Assembly: GCA_963762885.1 (NCBI GenBank)
Contig: CAVXNH010000099.1
Location: forward strand, 62,001 to 126,000
Direction: 5' to 3'
Length of the DNA: 64,000 nucleotides
Source: JASHVB01 sp963762885
GTDB lineage: Bacteria > Pseudomonadota > Alphaproteobacteria > Acetobacterales > Acetobacteraceae
Shown here: piece after piece, positions 36,913-47,489 of the stretch
How positions within the stretch are numbered: the first letter of the stretch is position 1
How the letters are laid out: each line of letters begins with the position of its first letter
Position numbers and translations under genes: made by a program
Notes under the pieces: model-generated
What the model saw: the letters and a program-made list of their open reading frames with translations, nothing else
Database searches by the model: none
What the model was told of the DNA's origin: nothing

Positions 36913-37110
36913 TCAGATGGCTTTGGCGCGTCGCCGGCCGCGGAATGCAACGACACCGAGCATCGAACCTGTAAGGATCGGTAGCGTCGAAGGTTCCAGT
37001 GCACCGGTCGTTGCCATAAATCCGTGCGCGACGTCTGCACCGTCAACGTATTCGCCAACGTCTGCCGATCGCCAGTCGGGCGCGTTGTTCGCTTTCAATC
37101 GTGGCAGCTT
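36913..37110 (-). pseudogene. remnant of a PEP-CTERM/HAF-repeat secreted protein
   Basis: The minus strand encodes VGEYVDGADVAHGFMATTGA, which resembles an HAF repeat, followed by a PEP-CTERM sorting tail (EPSTLPILTGSMLGVVAFRG, then RRRAKAI and stop at 36913). No matching N-terminus or signal peptide is seen upstream, where the frame becomes unrecognisable. PEP-CTERM proteins are processed by an exosortase, which is absent from this window. Confidence 0.55.
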
Positions 37111-37393
37111 TTGATCCGGACGGGGGCATTCTTTTCTCATCGGATGTCGATCCCCCCTGCCAGAACCAGGCTCGCTGCTGCTGCTCGGGACAGCTTTGGT
37201 CGGGCTTGCAAGGCTTCGCCGACGCAAGCGTCTGCCGGCCGGTTCGGCTCGCACCGGCCTGTAAAGCCTTCTCACACATGCCGCGCGCCGCTCGGGTGGC
37301 GTGGTGAGCGCGGCTTGACCGAAGCGCGGTACAACCTACGACACAGGCGAGACGACCGCCTGCGTCGTTCCTGTCCAGAAACCATTGTGCGTA
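37111..37393. other. intergenic region, no gene supported
   Basis: Short open frames on both strands show no coherent protein features. It may contain decayed upstream sequence of the PEP-CTERM gene. Confidence 0.4.
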
Positions 37394-38092
37394 TCACCCC
37401 GGTTGCAAAGCCTGCCGCAGCGCGGCCTCGGCATGCAGCATCGTGGTATCGAGCAGGGGCAGTGGACTGTCGCCGGGCCGGAGCAAGAGCGGCAGTTCGG
37501 TGCATGCGACGATGATCGCGTCGGCGCCCTGATCGCGGAGTTGTTCGATGATCGCTACACAGTTATTGCGCGAGCCGGATTCGATGCGGCCTACCGTCAA
37601 CTCGTCGATGATGATCCGCTGAAGCTCGTCACGCGACGCCGCGCCGGGTGTGCTGACCGTCAGGGCGAAGCGGTCGCGCAGGCGCTCGGCATAGACCGGC
37701 GATTCGAGTGTGAACTTCGTGCCGATCAGGCCGACATGGTGGAAGCCCTGTGCTTGCGCGGGGGCGCCGGCGACGTCGGCGATATGCAGCAAGGGCACGT
37801 CGATCGCAGCGGCAACCTGGTCCGCGACAATGTGTGCCGTATTGGCGGAGAGCAAGATCATGTCGGCGCCGGCAGCGCAGGCCCGGCGGGCGGCGTCGAT
37901 CAACAGCGTGGCGAGACCGTCCCAATCGCCGCGGTTGGCGAGCGCCAATGCCTCGGCGAAATCGACGCTGACGATGACGCTGCGGGCGTTATGGTGCGGG
38001 CCGAGGGCGCGCGCGGCGGCTTCGTTCAGCAGCCGATAGTACAGCGCGGTCGCTTCCCAGCTCAGGCCGCCGACCATGCCGATGAGTTTCAT
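37394..38092 (-). CDS. aspartate/glutamate racemase family protein
   Basis: 232 residues. MVGGLSWEATALYYRLLNEA, LLSANTAHIVADQV, FHHVGLIGTKFTLESPVYAE and IIVACTELPLLL match the family. The second catalytic Cys is present (VACTEL) but the first Cys position reads Ala (SANTAH, compare CNTxH). One-Cys members such as E. coli YgeA exist and racemise both acids or related amino acids, so activity may persist. Confidence 0.88.
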   Translation of the reverse strand: MKLIGMVGGLSWEATALYYRLLNEAAARALGPHHNARSVIVSVDFAEALALANRGDWDGLATLLIDAARRACAAGADMILLSANTAHIVADQVAAAIDVPLLHIADVAGAPAQAQGFHHVGLIGTKFTLESPVYAERLRDRFALTVSTPGAASRDELQRIIIDELTVGRIESGSRNNCVAIIEQLRDQGADAIIVACTELPLLLRPGDSPLPLLDTTMLHAEAALRQALQPG

Positions 38093-38181
38093 GGCGGGAG
38101 GTTAGAGCGGCGGCTGTGCCCGCGGCAAACCGATGCGGCTAAAAGCAGTGGGGCAGCACGATGCCTCGGGCGCTTGCCGCG

Positions 38182-39096
38182 TCACGACTGAGCCGCAATC
38201 GCCGCCGGCATCAGGAACTGATCGAGTTGCGCCAGCACGGCGTCCGGATTGTCGGCCAGCATGGTATGGCCGCTCTCGTGGATTCGCGCGCCCACCATGA
38301 TCGACGGATTGTGCGCACGCACGGCGATTAGGTCTTCTTCCTCGACGAAACTCGGCATGCGGCCGGGCGGACTGCCGCCGCGCAGCAGCAGGCAGTTGAA
38401 GGCGCCGCGCACCAGAGCATGATAGTCGCGCGCGGGACCGACCGCGCCGGTGGCCGCATCGAACCCCATGATGTCCTGACAGATCCTCGCATGGTACGGA
38501 TTCGCACCGGTGAAACGCCACACCTGGTGCAGCACCCGTGCCGCGCGTGGGCGGGTCAGCCGGAATGGCGGATCGAGCAGGATGACGTGCTTGACCTGGG
38601 CAGGGCAGCGATGGGCCATTTCGAGCGCGATCAGCCCGCCAAGCGATTGCCCGACGGCGAACAGGTTGCGTGCGTCCGGCATCGCGGCAGCGATCAGTGT
38701 CGCGCACTCGTCGGAGAAGCCGGCAAGCGACACGTCGGGCAGTTCGTCGGAGCCGGTGTGGCCAGGTAGCGAGCAAACCACCACGTCGAAGCGATCCAGC
38801 AACACCAGGGCGTGGACGGCAGCGAGCAATAGCGAAGCGCCGAGGCCGGGGATGAACACGGCGATCGGACGGTCCGGGCGCGGCACGGCGGGGATGCGGC
38901 AGACACTCAGGCTGATGGTGCGGCCGGGCAGCAGGTAGCAGGCGGCGGCGACGTCGGGCCGCTGGGTGTGGATCATGCGGTTGGCCAGCGCGTTCAGGCC
39001 GCGCAGGGCGCTGGCCTTGTCGCCTGCCGCAAGCTGGATGTTGAGCTGCTGCAAGGCCGCCTCGATGGCGGGCCGGATGCTTGCCAGGTCGGTCAT
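38182..39096 (-). CDS. alpha/beta hydrolase
   Basis: 304 residues. The N-terminal 70 residues are helical and unusual for the fold. The hydrolase core follows: FIPGLGASLLLAAVHAL, nucleophile elbow VGQSLGGLIALEMAHRC, acid after KHVILLDPPFRL region and catalytic His in ESGHTMLADNPDAVL. Lipase/esterase or thioesterase activity is likely; substrate unknown. It lies head-to-tail with the racemase but separated by about 90 bp. Confidence 0.85.
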   Translation of the reverse strand: MTDLASIRPAIEAALQQLNIQLAAGDKASALRGLNALANRMIHTQRPDVAAACYLLPGRTISLSVCRIPAVPRPDRPIAVFIPGLGASLLLAAVHALVLLDRFDVVVCSLPGHTGSDELPDVSLAGFSDECATLIAAAMPDARNLFAVGQSLGGLIALEMAHRCPAQVKHVILLDPPFRLTRPRAARVLHQVWRFTGANPYHARICQDIMGFDAATGAVGPARDYHALVRGAFNCLLLRGGSPPGRMPSFVEEEDLIAVRAHNPSIMVGARIHESGHTMLADNPDAVLAQLDQFLMPAAIAAQS

Positions 39097-39236
39097 TGGG
39101 GGCTGGGCAGAGGGTGACTCCTCACGGGCGGTCGCGGGCCGCCGTTATTCAATAACGTTGCGTGGTTAAGGAAAGATGAGCGGGCCGCATCGAATTGGTT
39201 CCGTCCGTAGGGGGAAGGTAGGGGTACGGGGGGCCC

Positions 39237-39295
39237 GATCACCCTCACCCTCGGTGCTTCGCACCTCGACCTCTCCCGCGTAGCGGGAGAGGTTA
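39237..39295. repeat. dispersed ATCACCCTCACCCTCG palindromic repeat
   Basis: GATCACCCTCACCCTCGGTG followed by TTCGCACCTCGACC and CTCTCCCGCGTAGCGGGAG. The reverse complement of the same unit is at 56722-56782 and a diverged one at 47329-47418. It lies just past the stop of the LuxR gene and may form a terminator (stem CTCCCGC/GCGGGAG). Confidence 0.75.
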
Positions 39296-39300
39296 GATAG

Positions 39301-39837
39301 TCAGACTTCGATTGCGCCGCCGCGCAGGCCCTTCGCGACGGCCTCGGCGCGGCTGGTCGCCTCCAGCTTGGCGAACAGCGCCTCCAGGTGAAACTTCACC
39401 GTGTGCATGGAAATCCCCAGCCGCCGCGCGACCGCCTTGTTGGTCAGCCCCTGCCCCACCAATGACAGCACCTCGACTTCGCGCGGCGTCAGCGGGGGAA
39501 AATCCTCGGCGGCGCGGAAGCCGGTGACCGGTGCGGCGCCCGGGGCGCGCACCACCAGCCCCGCCGCCACCGCCCGCAGCGCGGCCTCTACCTGGGCATG
39601 TTCCGCGCTCCGCGGCAGCACGCCAGCGAGCCATTCCGGCGCCGGCCCGTCGGTCAACGCGACGACCGGAGCCTCGGCCTCGGGCGGCGGCGTGCTGCCG
39701 GGCAGCAGGTCGCACAGCACGACGTCCGCTGCCTCGTCCACCACGGTGTGGCCGGTGGCGGCCAGCATCGCCGCCAACCCGCGCCGCCGCACCGGGTCGG
39801 TCACCGCCAGCCGCACGTGCAGGCCGGGCTGCGTCAT
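39301..39837 (-). CDS. LuxR-type response regulator with degenerate receiver
   Basis: 178 residues. C-terminal LuxR HTH from about 110 (FPPLTPREVEVLSLVGQGLT, NKAVARRLGISMHTVKFHLE). The N-terminal half is receiver-like (VRLAVTDPVRRRGLAAMLAA, VVLCDLLPG) but short. It has a single acidic residue where two are usual and no clear lysine switch, so phosphorylation is doubtful. ATG overlaps the stop of the upstream protease-like gene (ATGA), so their amounts are coupled. Confidence 0.85.
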   Translation of the reverse strand: MTQPGLHVRLAVTDPVRRRGLAAMLAATGHTVVDEAADVVLCDLLPGSTPPPEAEAPVVALTDGPAPEWLAGVLPRSAEHAQVEAALRAVAAGLVVRAPGAAPVTGFRAAEDFPPLTPREVEVLSLVGQGLTNKAVARRLGISMHTVKFHLEALFAKLEATSRAEAVAKGLRGGAIEV

Positions 39838-40724
39838 CAGGCCGGTCGCTCGGCGATGACCACGGTCAGCGTCTGCAACGCTCCGGCCCGCAGCAGCCGC
39901 AGGGTCACACTCTGGCCGATCCGCTCCGGGCCCATTGCCGCCGCCAGCGCCCTGATACGGCGCACCGGGGTGCCGTCCAGGTCCAGCATGATGTCGCCCG
40001 GCAGCACGCCGGCCGCCGCGGCCGGGCCGCCGTCGGCCAGGCTCACCACCATCATGCCGCTGTCGCGCCCCGCGGCCTCGCGCAGGCTGTCCGGCACAGC
40101 CACCGGCTGCAAGCCGACGCCGAGCCAGCCGCGTGCGATGCGGCCCTCGGCCAGCAGCGGCTCCAGCACGCGGTCGATGGTCGCGGCCGGGATCACCAGC
40201 GCGCGCCGCCTCGGTCCGGCAGTGGACATGCCGAGCAAGCCGCCGGCGGCGTCCAGCACCGGCCCGCCCTCATCAACGCCAAGCCGCACGTCCAGCCGCA
40301 GCAGCGCGTCGATCTTTCCCCCCGCCTGGCTGTGCCACTCCGGCCCTGTGGCGTGCACCATGGCCAGGCGCCCGGTCGGCGCGCCGGTGTCGTCGGCCCC
40401 GACCAGCAGCGCCAGGGAACCGACGCGCGGGGCGGCGGGGGTTGCGGCCGGTGATGCGGCCTCGATCGGCTGCGCCAGCCGGAGCAGGGCGACGTTGGTG
40501 CCGGGGTCGCGGCCGGCAAGGGTCGCGGTGAATTGGGCGCCGGCGCGGCGGAGGTTGAAGCCGGTCCGGTCCGGCAGCTCCTGCGCCGAGGTCACCACCA
40601 CGTCGGGCCGCCACAGGATGCCGCTGACATGGCGGCGGCCGGTGCCGACGGCGACGACGCAGGGCGCCACCGCGGCGACCCGGTCGGCCAGGAGGGTCGA
40701 GAATTGCTCAAGCAGGTCGGTCAT
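39837..40724 (-). CDS. S1C/HtrA-like protein lacking the catalytic triad, with PDZ domain
   Basis: 295 residues. It has the trypsin-like double barrel and a C-terminal PDZ domain (about 190-290: IARGWLGVGLQPVAV, LADGGPAAAAGVLPGDIMLD LDGTPV). The sites aligned with His, Asp and Ser are replaced: TSAQEL gives Gln48, GTNVALL gives Asn77 and GVDEGGPV gives Glu152. All three changes together predict no proteolysis; it may bind peptides or act as a chaperone or sensor. No signal peptide is visible, so it may be cytoplasmic. An intact paralogue lies at 47490-48424. It is cotranscribed with the LuxR gene. Confidence 0.85.
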   Translation of the reverse strand: MTDLLEQFSTLLADRVAAVAPCVVAVGTGRRHVSGILWRPDVVVTSAQELPDRTGFNLRRAGAQFTATLAGRDPGTNVALLRLAQPIEAASPAATPAAPRVGSLALLVGADDTGAPTGRLAMVHATGPEWHSQAGGKIDALLRLDVRLGVDEGGPVLDAAGGLLGMSTAGPRRRALVIPAATIDRVLEPLLAEGRIARGWLGVGLQPVAVPDSLREAAGRDSGMMVVSLADGGPAAAAGVLPGDIMLDLDGTPVRRIRALAAAMGPERIGQSVTLRLLRAGALQTLTVVIAERPA

Positions 40725-41013
40725 GCGGGGCTCCTACACCGGATTGGGTTCGGCGGGGATTGTGGCGGATCGCATCAGCAGGCGGCATCGGCCGGATGAC
40801 CGGGTGCGAGAACCTCTTTCGCGGGAGCAGGGAAGGTCGATGGCTCGGGCGCAACAACGGAGGATGCTGCAATCCGCTTGCAATCTCTTCGCGCTTTTGG
40901 CGGCGGGGGCCTGCGGTTGAAATCTACCGCTTGGTAGCCGCGGAACCATGGCCGCTTCGAAGCGGACCCACAGCCGGCGTTACCTGAATGGCTGCATGGC
41001 ACGCTTGGTCAGG

Positions 41014-41412
41014 TCATAGCTTGCCCTGTGCTTTCGCGATAACCGCCGTTATGTCCCGCTTCAACTGGGGAAAATCCACCGGCTTGGCCATGAACTTCTG
41101 AACGCCCCGCGCCAGTGCCATCGCCTCCGTGCTTTTGTCGCCATAAGCGGAGATCATGAATACCGGCAGGGTCGGCCGCCGCTGTTTCACAATGGGCAGC
41201 AATTCCAGCCCGGTCATACCGGGCATGTTGATGTCCGACACCAGCAGGATGATCTGCTCCCCGACATGCCCATCCAGGGTTTCCAGCGCTGCCTTACCCG
41301 ACAGTGCGAAATCGAGGATGTAAAGCCCCTGCCGTACCTCGCGGCGGAACTGCTGGCGGAACAGCGTCTCCACGTCCGGCTCGTCATCTACGACCAACAC
41401 CCTGACGGTCAT
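41014..41412 (-). CDS. response regulator receiver domain protein
   Basis: 132 residues, a single receiver (REC) domain. VLVVDDEPDVETLF gives the acidic pair, LLVSDINMPGMTGLELL the phospho-acceptor Asp, MISAYGD the Thr/Ser switch region and KFMAKPVDF the Lys. It has no output domain, so it acts as a phospho-relay partner. Its ATG overlaps the histidine kinase stop. Confidence 0.92.
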   Translation of the reverse strand: MTVRVLVVDDEPDVETLFRQQFRREVRQGLYILDFALSGKAALETLDGHVGEQIILLVSDINMPGMTGLELLPIVKQRRPTLPVFMISAYGDKSTEAMALARGVQKFMAKPVDFPQLKRDITAVIAKAQGKL

Positions 41413-44400
41413 GCCCGGCCTCCGTCGTCGGCGAACATCTCACGCGGCAGGTGGATCGTAAACTCGGTGTGGTCGCCGACCTCGCTATCCACCGAGATCG
41501 CGCCGCCATGCGCCTTGGTGACGATGTCGTAGGTGATCGACAGCCCAAGTCCGGTACCCTCTCCGGTCGGCTTGGTGGTGAAGAACGGTTGGAACAGCTT
41601 GTCCCTGATGCCGGCAGGGATGCCGGTACCGTTGTCACGCACACCGATCTCTACCTGCCGGCCAAGATCACGCGTCGTGACCTTCAATGTGGGCTCGAAC
41701 CCCGGCTCCGCGCCGTCGCACGCGCGCTTGTTCGCCGCATAGAACCCATTGCTGAACAGGTTCAGGAAGACCCGCGTGATATCCTGCGGGTTGAGCTCGA
41801 TCGGCGCAATCTCATCGCCGAAGTTGCGCTCCAGAGTGATATTGAAGCTCTGATCCTGGGCGCGGGCGCCGTGATAGGCGAGGTTCAGCGCCTCATCGAC
41901 CAGTGCGTTGAGATCGACCGTCCGCCGTTCGCCGGACGCGCCACGCGAATGTTCCAGCATGCTTTTCACAATCCCGTCGGCACGCTTGCCGTGCTGGACG
42001 ACCTTTTCGAGATTGCCCTTGAGCGTTGTGGTCAGGTCGTCGACCTCGGCCCGCACCTTGTCGCTGAGCGCTTCGGGGGCAAGCACGTCGCGCAGCTCGT
42101 CGATCAGTTCAGTGGAAAGGGCGGAGAAATTGTTGACGAAATTCAGCGGGTTCTTGATTTCGTGCGCGATCCCGGCGGTAAGCTGGCCGAGTGAGGCCAT
42201 CTTCTCCGCCTGGATCAGGTTCGCCTGAGCAGCTTTGAGGTCGCGATAGGCTGCCTCGATGGTGCGGCTGGCCTCTTCCGCTGCGTCACGCGCGGCGGCG
42301 ATCGCCGCTTCATTACGTTTGCGCTCGGTGATGTCGGCATAGTTGATCACGAAGCCCCCACGCGCCACCGGGTTGCGCCGGATTTCGATCACCCGCCCGT
42401 CGGGACGAGCGCGTTCCAGCACATAATGTTCGCCGCTATGCTCCGTGATGCGGCGAAGCTCGGCATCCGGGTCGGCCCGGGCGCCGAATTCGCCACGGCT
42501 GACGAGATAGCGGATGTAGTCGGGGAAGGTGAGGTGCTCCGCCAGAACCCCGTCGGGCAGATCGAGAATGTCCTGAAACTTGCGGTTCCAGGCGACGAGG
42601 CGGGTCGTTTCGTCGAACATCGCAACGCCATCACCCATGTTTTCGAAGGTGACCCGCAGTTCGGCCTGACGTTGCGCGAGTTGGTCGGTGCGAGTGCGGA
42701 GCTCTTGCAGCAGCCGCGCGTTCTCGATCGCGATCACCGCCTGGGCTGCGAAGCTTTCCAGCAGCGTGATTTGCTTGTTCGCGAACGGCCGCACTTCCTG
42801 GCGATAGATCGAGAAAAGGCCGACAACAACATTATCTTTGAGAAGTGGTACGATGACGTTTGTCCGCGCGCCGCCCAGCTCGACAAGCGCGCGAACGCCG
42901 GGGTGACCCGCCTGGTAAACCTCTTCGTCCCTCATATCCGGGACAAGGATGGGACGCTTCGCAGCAATCGATCGCCGGAGAGGGCCGTGCGGCAAAGGTT
43001 GCACTGAGCGCTGTGCTAAATATTCCGCAAACGGGTGTGGTATGCCGCGATGAGCTGCAGCGTCGAAGCGTTCGCCATCGGTCGTGTAAAGCAGGCCGAA
43101 CGCGGCCTCGCACAGCCGCATCGCATTTTCCAGCATCGTATCGAACACCGGCGTCAAATTGCCGGGCGAGGCGTTGATCACCTGCAACACCTCAGCGGTC
43201 GCGGTCTGCTGTTCCAGCGCCTCCCGCTGTTCGTCGATCAGCCGCGCGTTCTCCATCGCGATCACCGCCTGGGCAGCGAAGTTTTCCAGCAGGGCGATCT
43301 CACTTTCGGAGTAAGGACGGACCTCGAGACGGTGCGCTCCAATGAACCCCAGCAGAGTGCCGTCCTTGCGCAATGGCACCTGGAGAAACGTCCGCACCCC
43401 GGTCTGTTCAAGGTAGTCATATCCGGCCACGCCAAGATGAGCCCCGACGACAGCGCGTGTGTCCGGGATGTAGTTGAGGCGGTCGCCGCGTATCAACGCC
43501 TGCTGCATAGCGGTAGGCCTGAAGGGCCGTCGTATTGTCGAAGCGAATGCTTCCGGCAGGCGTTGCGCCGCCACTGTTTGGAAGTGCTCGCCATCGAAGG
43601 TCGTCAACGTCCCGACATCCGCGCCGCACAGTGTGTGCGCCTTCTCGAGGATGGCTTCGAACACCGGTGCCAGATCACCGGGCGAGGAGTTGATGACCTG
43701 CAATACTTCGGCGGTTCCAGTCTGGTGTTCGAGAGCTTCTTGTAGCTCACAGGTTCGCTCGTTCAACTCGTTGACCAGTCGGACGTTCTCGATCGCGATG
43801 ACGGCCTGATCGGCGAATGTCTTAAACAGCTCGATTTGCTTGACCGTGAACTGCTCGACGTGACGGCGTTGGACGTTGATCGCTCCGATCGAGATCCCGT
43901 CGCGCAGCATTGGCACCGCAAGGACCGTCTGCCCACTAGACCGTGCAAGCGTTGGGTAGGCATATTCGGGGTCGGTGGAGATTTCCTCTATTTGGACGAC
44001 CTGCCGCGTCAGAATTGCACGTCCCGTCGCGGTGCCATGGTCGGCCGCGATCGGCCACAACCCGCGAAGCTTATCCACTTCGTCGGCCGTGAAGCCGGAC
44101 GAAGCCGCTAGATGCATTAACCTGCCGTCATAGGTTACGATGCCGCTGAGCGCTGCATCAGTCAGTGTGGTGGCGGCAGCAGCAATTGTATCGAAAGTCG
44201 GCTGTACGTCGGTCAGCGACCGGGAAATGACGCGCAGGATCTCCGCCGTCGCGGTCTGCTGCTCCAGCGCCTCCCGCTGCTCGGTCATCAGCCGCGCGTT
44301 TTCCATCGCAATCACCGCTTGGGCGGCGAAGTTTTCCAGCAAGGCGATCTCCTTGTCCGAGAATGCTCGTACTTCCTGCCGATAGATCGTGAACATCCCT

Positions 44401-46998
44401 CGCACGACTTCGTCTCTCAGGAGTGGCACGTGGAGGACCGTGCGCACGCCGCCAAGGTCCACGCCGGCGCGGGCCGGGACCACGCCCGCCAGATAGGCCT
44501 CATGAGTCTTCATATCCAGGACATGGACGCGGCGTTTTGTTTCAATGGCTCGCGTGAGGGCGCCAAGAGGGATCTGCTCGGTCGCGCGGTATGTCGATCT
44601 GAACGCGGCGTACGCGGCGGGGACGCCCCGCGTGGCAACGGTGTGGAGACCGCGGCCATCCTCATCCGTGGCCAACAGGCCGAAGGCGGCCCCGCACAGG
44701 CGCATCGCCTTTTCCAGCATCGCATCGAACACCGGTGTCAGATTGCCCGGCGAGGCGTTGATCACCTGCAACACCTCCGCCGTCGCGGTCTGCTGTTCCA
44801 GCGCTTCCCGCTGCTCGTCGATCAGCCGCGCGTTCTCCATTGCGATCACCGCCTGGGCGGCGAAGTTCTCCAGCAGGGCGATCTGCTTGTTGGAGAACGG
44901 CCGCACCTCCTGGCGGTAGATCGTGATCGCGCCGAGCGTAACGGCGTCCTTGCGCAAAGGTGAGATGATGACGCTGCGCGCACCGGCGAGATCGACAATA
45001 GCTCTCACCAGGGCGTCGCCGGCATGGTAGGGGGGAGATTCCAGCAAATCGGCGATAACAAACGTGCCCTCGCCTCGCATCATTCGAGCCGGGCCCGATT
45101 TCGGGACTGGGACGGAACGGAGCACGGATCATGTCGGCATAAGCCGGCGGCACTTGATGGAGCGCCCCGGCCATCGCAAGCTCTCCATCGAAATTCCACA
45201 GAATTCCGAAGTCTGCATTGCAGAGGCGAGTTGCCTTTTCCAGCATCGCGTCGAACACCGGCGCCAGATTGCCTGGCGAGGCGTTGATCACCTGCAACAC
45301 TTCCGCCGTCGCCGTCTGCTGTTCCAGCGCTTCCCGCTGCTCGTCGATCAGCCGCGCGTTCTCCATCGCGATCACCGCCTGGGCGGCGAAGTTCTCCAGC
45401 AGGGCGATCTCACTGTCCGAAAACGGCCGGACCTCCCTGCGGTTGGCAGTAATATACCCCAGCAGCGCCCGGTCCTTGCGCAATGGCACGGCGAGGACGG
45501 TTCGCGTTCCCGACCGCTCCACGGACAACCGGGTCCTTTCCATGTCCGGCCCAAATGAGAACGCGCGCAGATCCAGGATGTGGACAAGGCGCTCGCCGTC
45601 GATCAGGGGTTGGTTGATGCGGGAGGGGCGAGTCGGCCGGCGCATCATGGCTGCGTGTTCCGGCTCCTGACCGTGGGTCGCGACGGCCTGCAAATATTCG
45701 CCGTCATACAGTATCAGCGAACCGCCGACGGACCCGCACAGCGCATGCGCCTTTTCCAGGATCGTTGCGAACACCGGCGTCAAATCCCCCGGAGAGGCGT
45801 TGATCACCTGCAACACCTCGGTGGTCGCGGTCTGCTGCTCCAGCGCCTCCCGCTGCTCGGTGAGCAGCCGTGTGTTCTCCATCGCGATCACCGCCTGATC
45901 GGCGAAGGTGCTGACAAGTTCGATCTGCCGGTCGCTGAACGGCTCGACCCTTTGCCGCGTGAGCACGATCGACCCGATTGCTTCGTCTCCGCGCAGTAGT
46001 GGCACGCCTAGCGCGGTCCGTTCCCCACCGAACCTTATCGCGACATCCGAGTAGCCCGGAATGGCCGTCACGTCGTGGATATGCACGGGCCTGCGTTCAC
46101 GCTCGGCTCTCACGCCAGGTTCCGGCGCGTCGGCGGGGCGTCGATAAATGCCTCGCGATCGCAAGGCCGCCTCATATTCCGGCGAATAGCCATGATTTGC
46201 CGCCAACCAATGCAGATCGCCATCCCCGCGGAAGATCACGGCCTGGTCGGCATCGCACAGCCGCGCTGCCGTCTCGACAACCGTATCGAGCACCGGTTGC
46301 AGATCGAATGTCGAGCGGCTGATGACCTTCAGCACGTCGCTGGTCGCGGTCTGATATTCCAGCGATTCCTGAAGTTCATCGGTGCGAGCACGCACTTCGT
46401 TCAGAAGCCGCGCGTTTTCCATCGCGACCACCGCCTGGGCCGCGAAGTTCTCCAGCAGGGATATCTCCTGTTCGGAGAATGCGCGGACTTCACGGCGAAC
46501 CGCCGCGATGTAGCCGAGCAGGGCGCCATCCTTGCGCATCGGCATATGAAGAACGGACCGCATATCGGAATGCTCGACGAAAGAGCGAGCCACCTCGTCG
46601 CCCGGCATCGCTTCGACCGTCGCGTAGTCCGGGATGTAGACGAACCGGTCGCCACGCAGCAGTGGCATGTGGATCGCGTTGGGGCGGAACGGTTGGCTTA
46701 GTAATGCTGCGTACTGTTCCGGCAGCCCATGCGATTTGATCGCGCGCAAATATTCGCCGTCATAGATCACCAGCGAACCAGCGGCACTACCGCATAACGT
46801 GTGGGCCTTCTCCAGGATCGCCTCGAACACCGGGGTCAGATTGCCGGGGGAGCGGTTGACGACGTCTAACACCTCGGCCAAAGCCGCCTTTTGTGCCAGA
46901 GCCGCGTCGCGCTCGGCACGGGATTGGTCGAGCGTTTGTTGCAGCGCCACGTTGGACCGCCGAAGTTCGGCGATCACGTCGTCTTGCGTCGTGGCCAT
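41409..46998 (-). CDS. histidine kinase with eight GAF domains and a PAS domain, one frameshift
   Basis: About 1860 residues joined, starting MATTQDDVIAELRRSNVALQ at 46996-46998. Eight GAF units follow, each opened by a helix such as VLQVINASPGNLTPVFDAML and closed by IALLENFAAQAVIAMENARL. Next are a PAS domain (ENMGDGVAMFDETTRLVAWN) and the kinase core: H-box LTAGIAHEIKNPLNFVNNFS, N-box NPQDITRVFLNLFSNGFYAA, G-boxes VRDNGTGIPAGIRDKLF and GEGTGLGLSITYDIV. No membrane segment is seen, so it senses cytoplasmic cues. The frame shifts near 45110 in GAF4, joining IRAPFRPSPEIGPG to RMMRGEGTFVIADLLE. Linkers between GAFs are nearly identical at DNA level. Confidence 0.88.
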
Positions 46999-47328
46999 GT
47001 GTTCCTCCGGCTGGCCACAAACGAACTGTGTCACTCGCCAGCGACGGCAGGTTACCGGTTGGCCGTGCCTTCTCCAAACTTTTTGGGGGCAAGCAATGAG
47101 CGGCGCCATGCGGAAATTGATCAACCGAGGCGAGTTTGTTGCCAGAGTAGCGCCGTGATCCATAACAACAGTGTTCGGCGCGGTGGTGCCTCGCACCTAT
47201 CAGCCGATCGCCGTCCTGCGATCCGAAGAGGGCACGGACGACCTGGAACGAAGGACCCCGCTCCACCGTGAGGCGACCTACAGCACGAGTACCAAGCGTC
47301 GGATTTAATCGATTGGTTCGGGGCGACC

Positions 47329-47418
47329 CGATCACCCTCACCGTCGACGCTACGCGTCTCGACGCCCGGGTCAATCGCCCGGGGGCATGCCTCTCTCGCT
47401 CCCGCGGGAGAGGTTTTT
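47329..47418. repeat. diverged ATCACCCTCACC element with terminator-like stem
   Basis: ATCACCCTCACCGTCGACGC, then an inverted CCCGGG pair and CTCCCGCGGGAG followed by AGGTTTTT. Related to the repeats at 39237 and 56722. It lies just upstream of the protease gene at 47490. Confidence 0.6.
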
Positions 47419-47489
47419 CCACCCGGTCGTTCGGCCGGGTCGGTTCGCCGGCCGGGCCTGCCCATTTGGTGCGCGAAAGGACACAGGTC

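Noticed and set aside
43175..45890. Regularly spaced, near-identical blocks that could suggest a repeat array
   Set aside because: They are coding repeats between GAF domains of a kinase, too long and too widely spaced for CRISPR.
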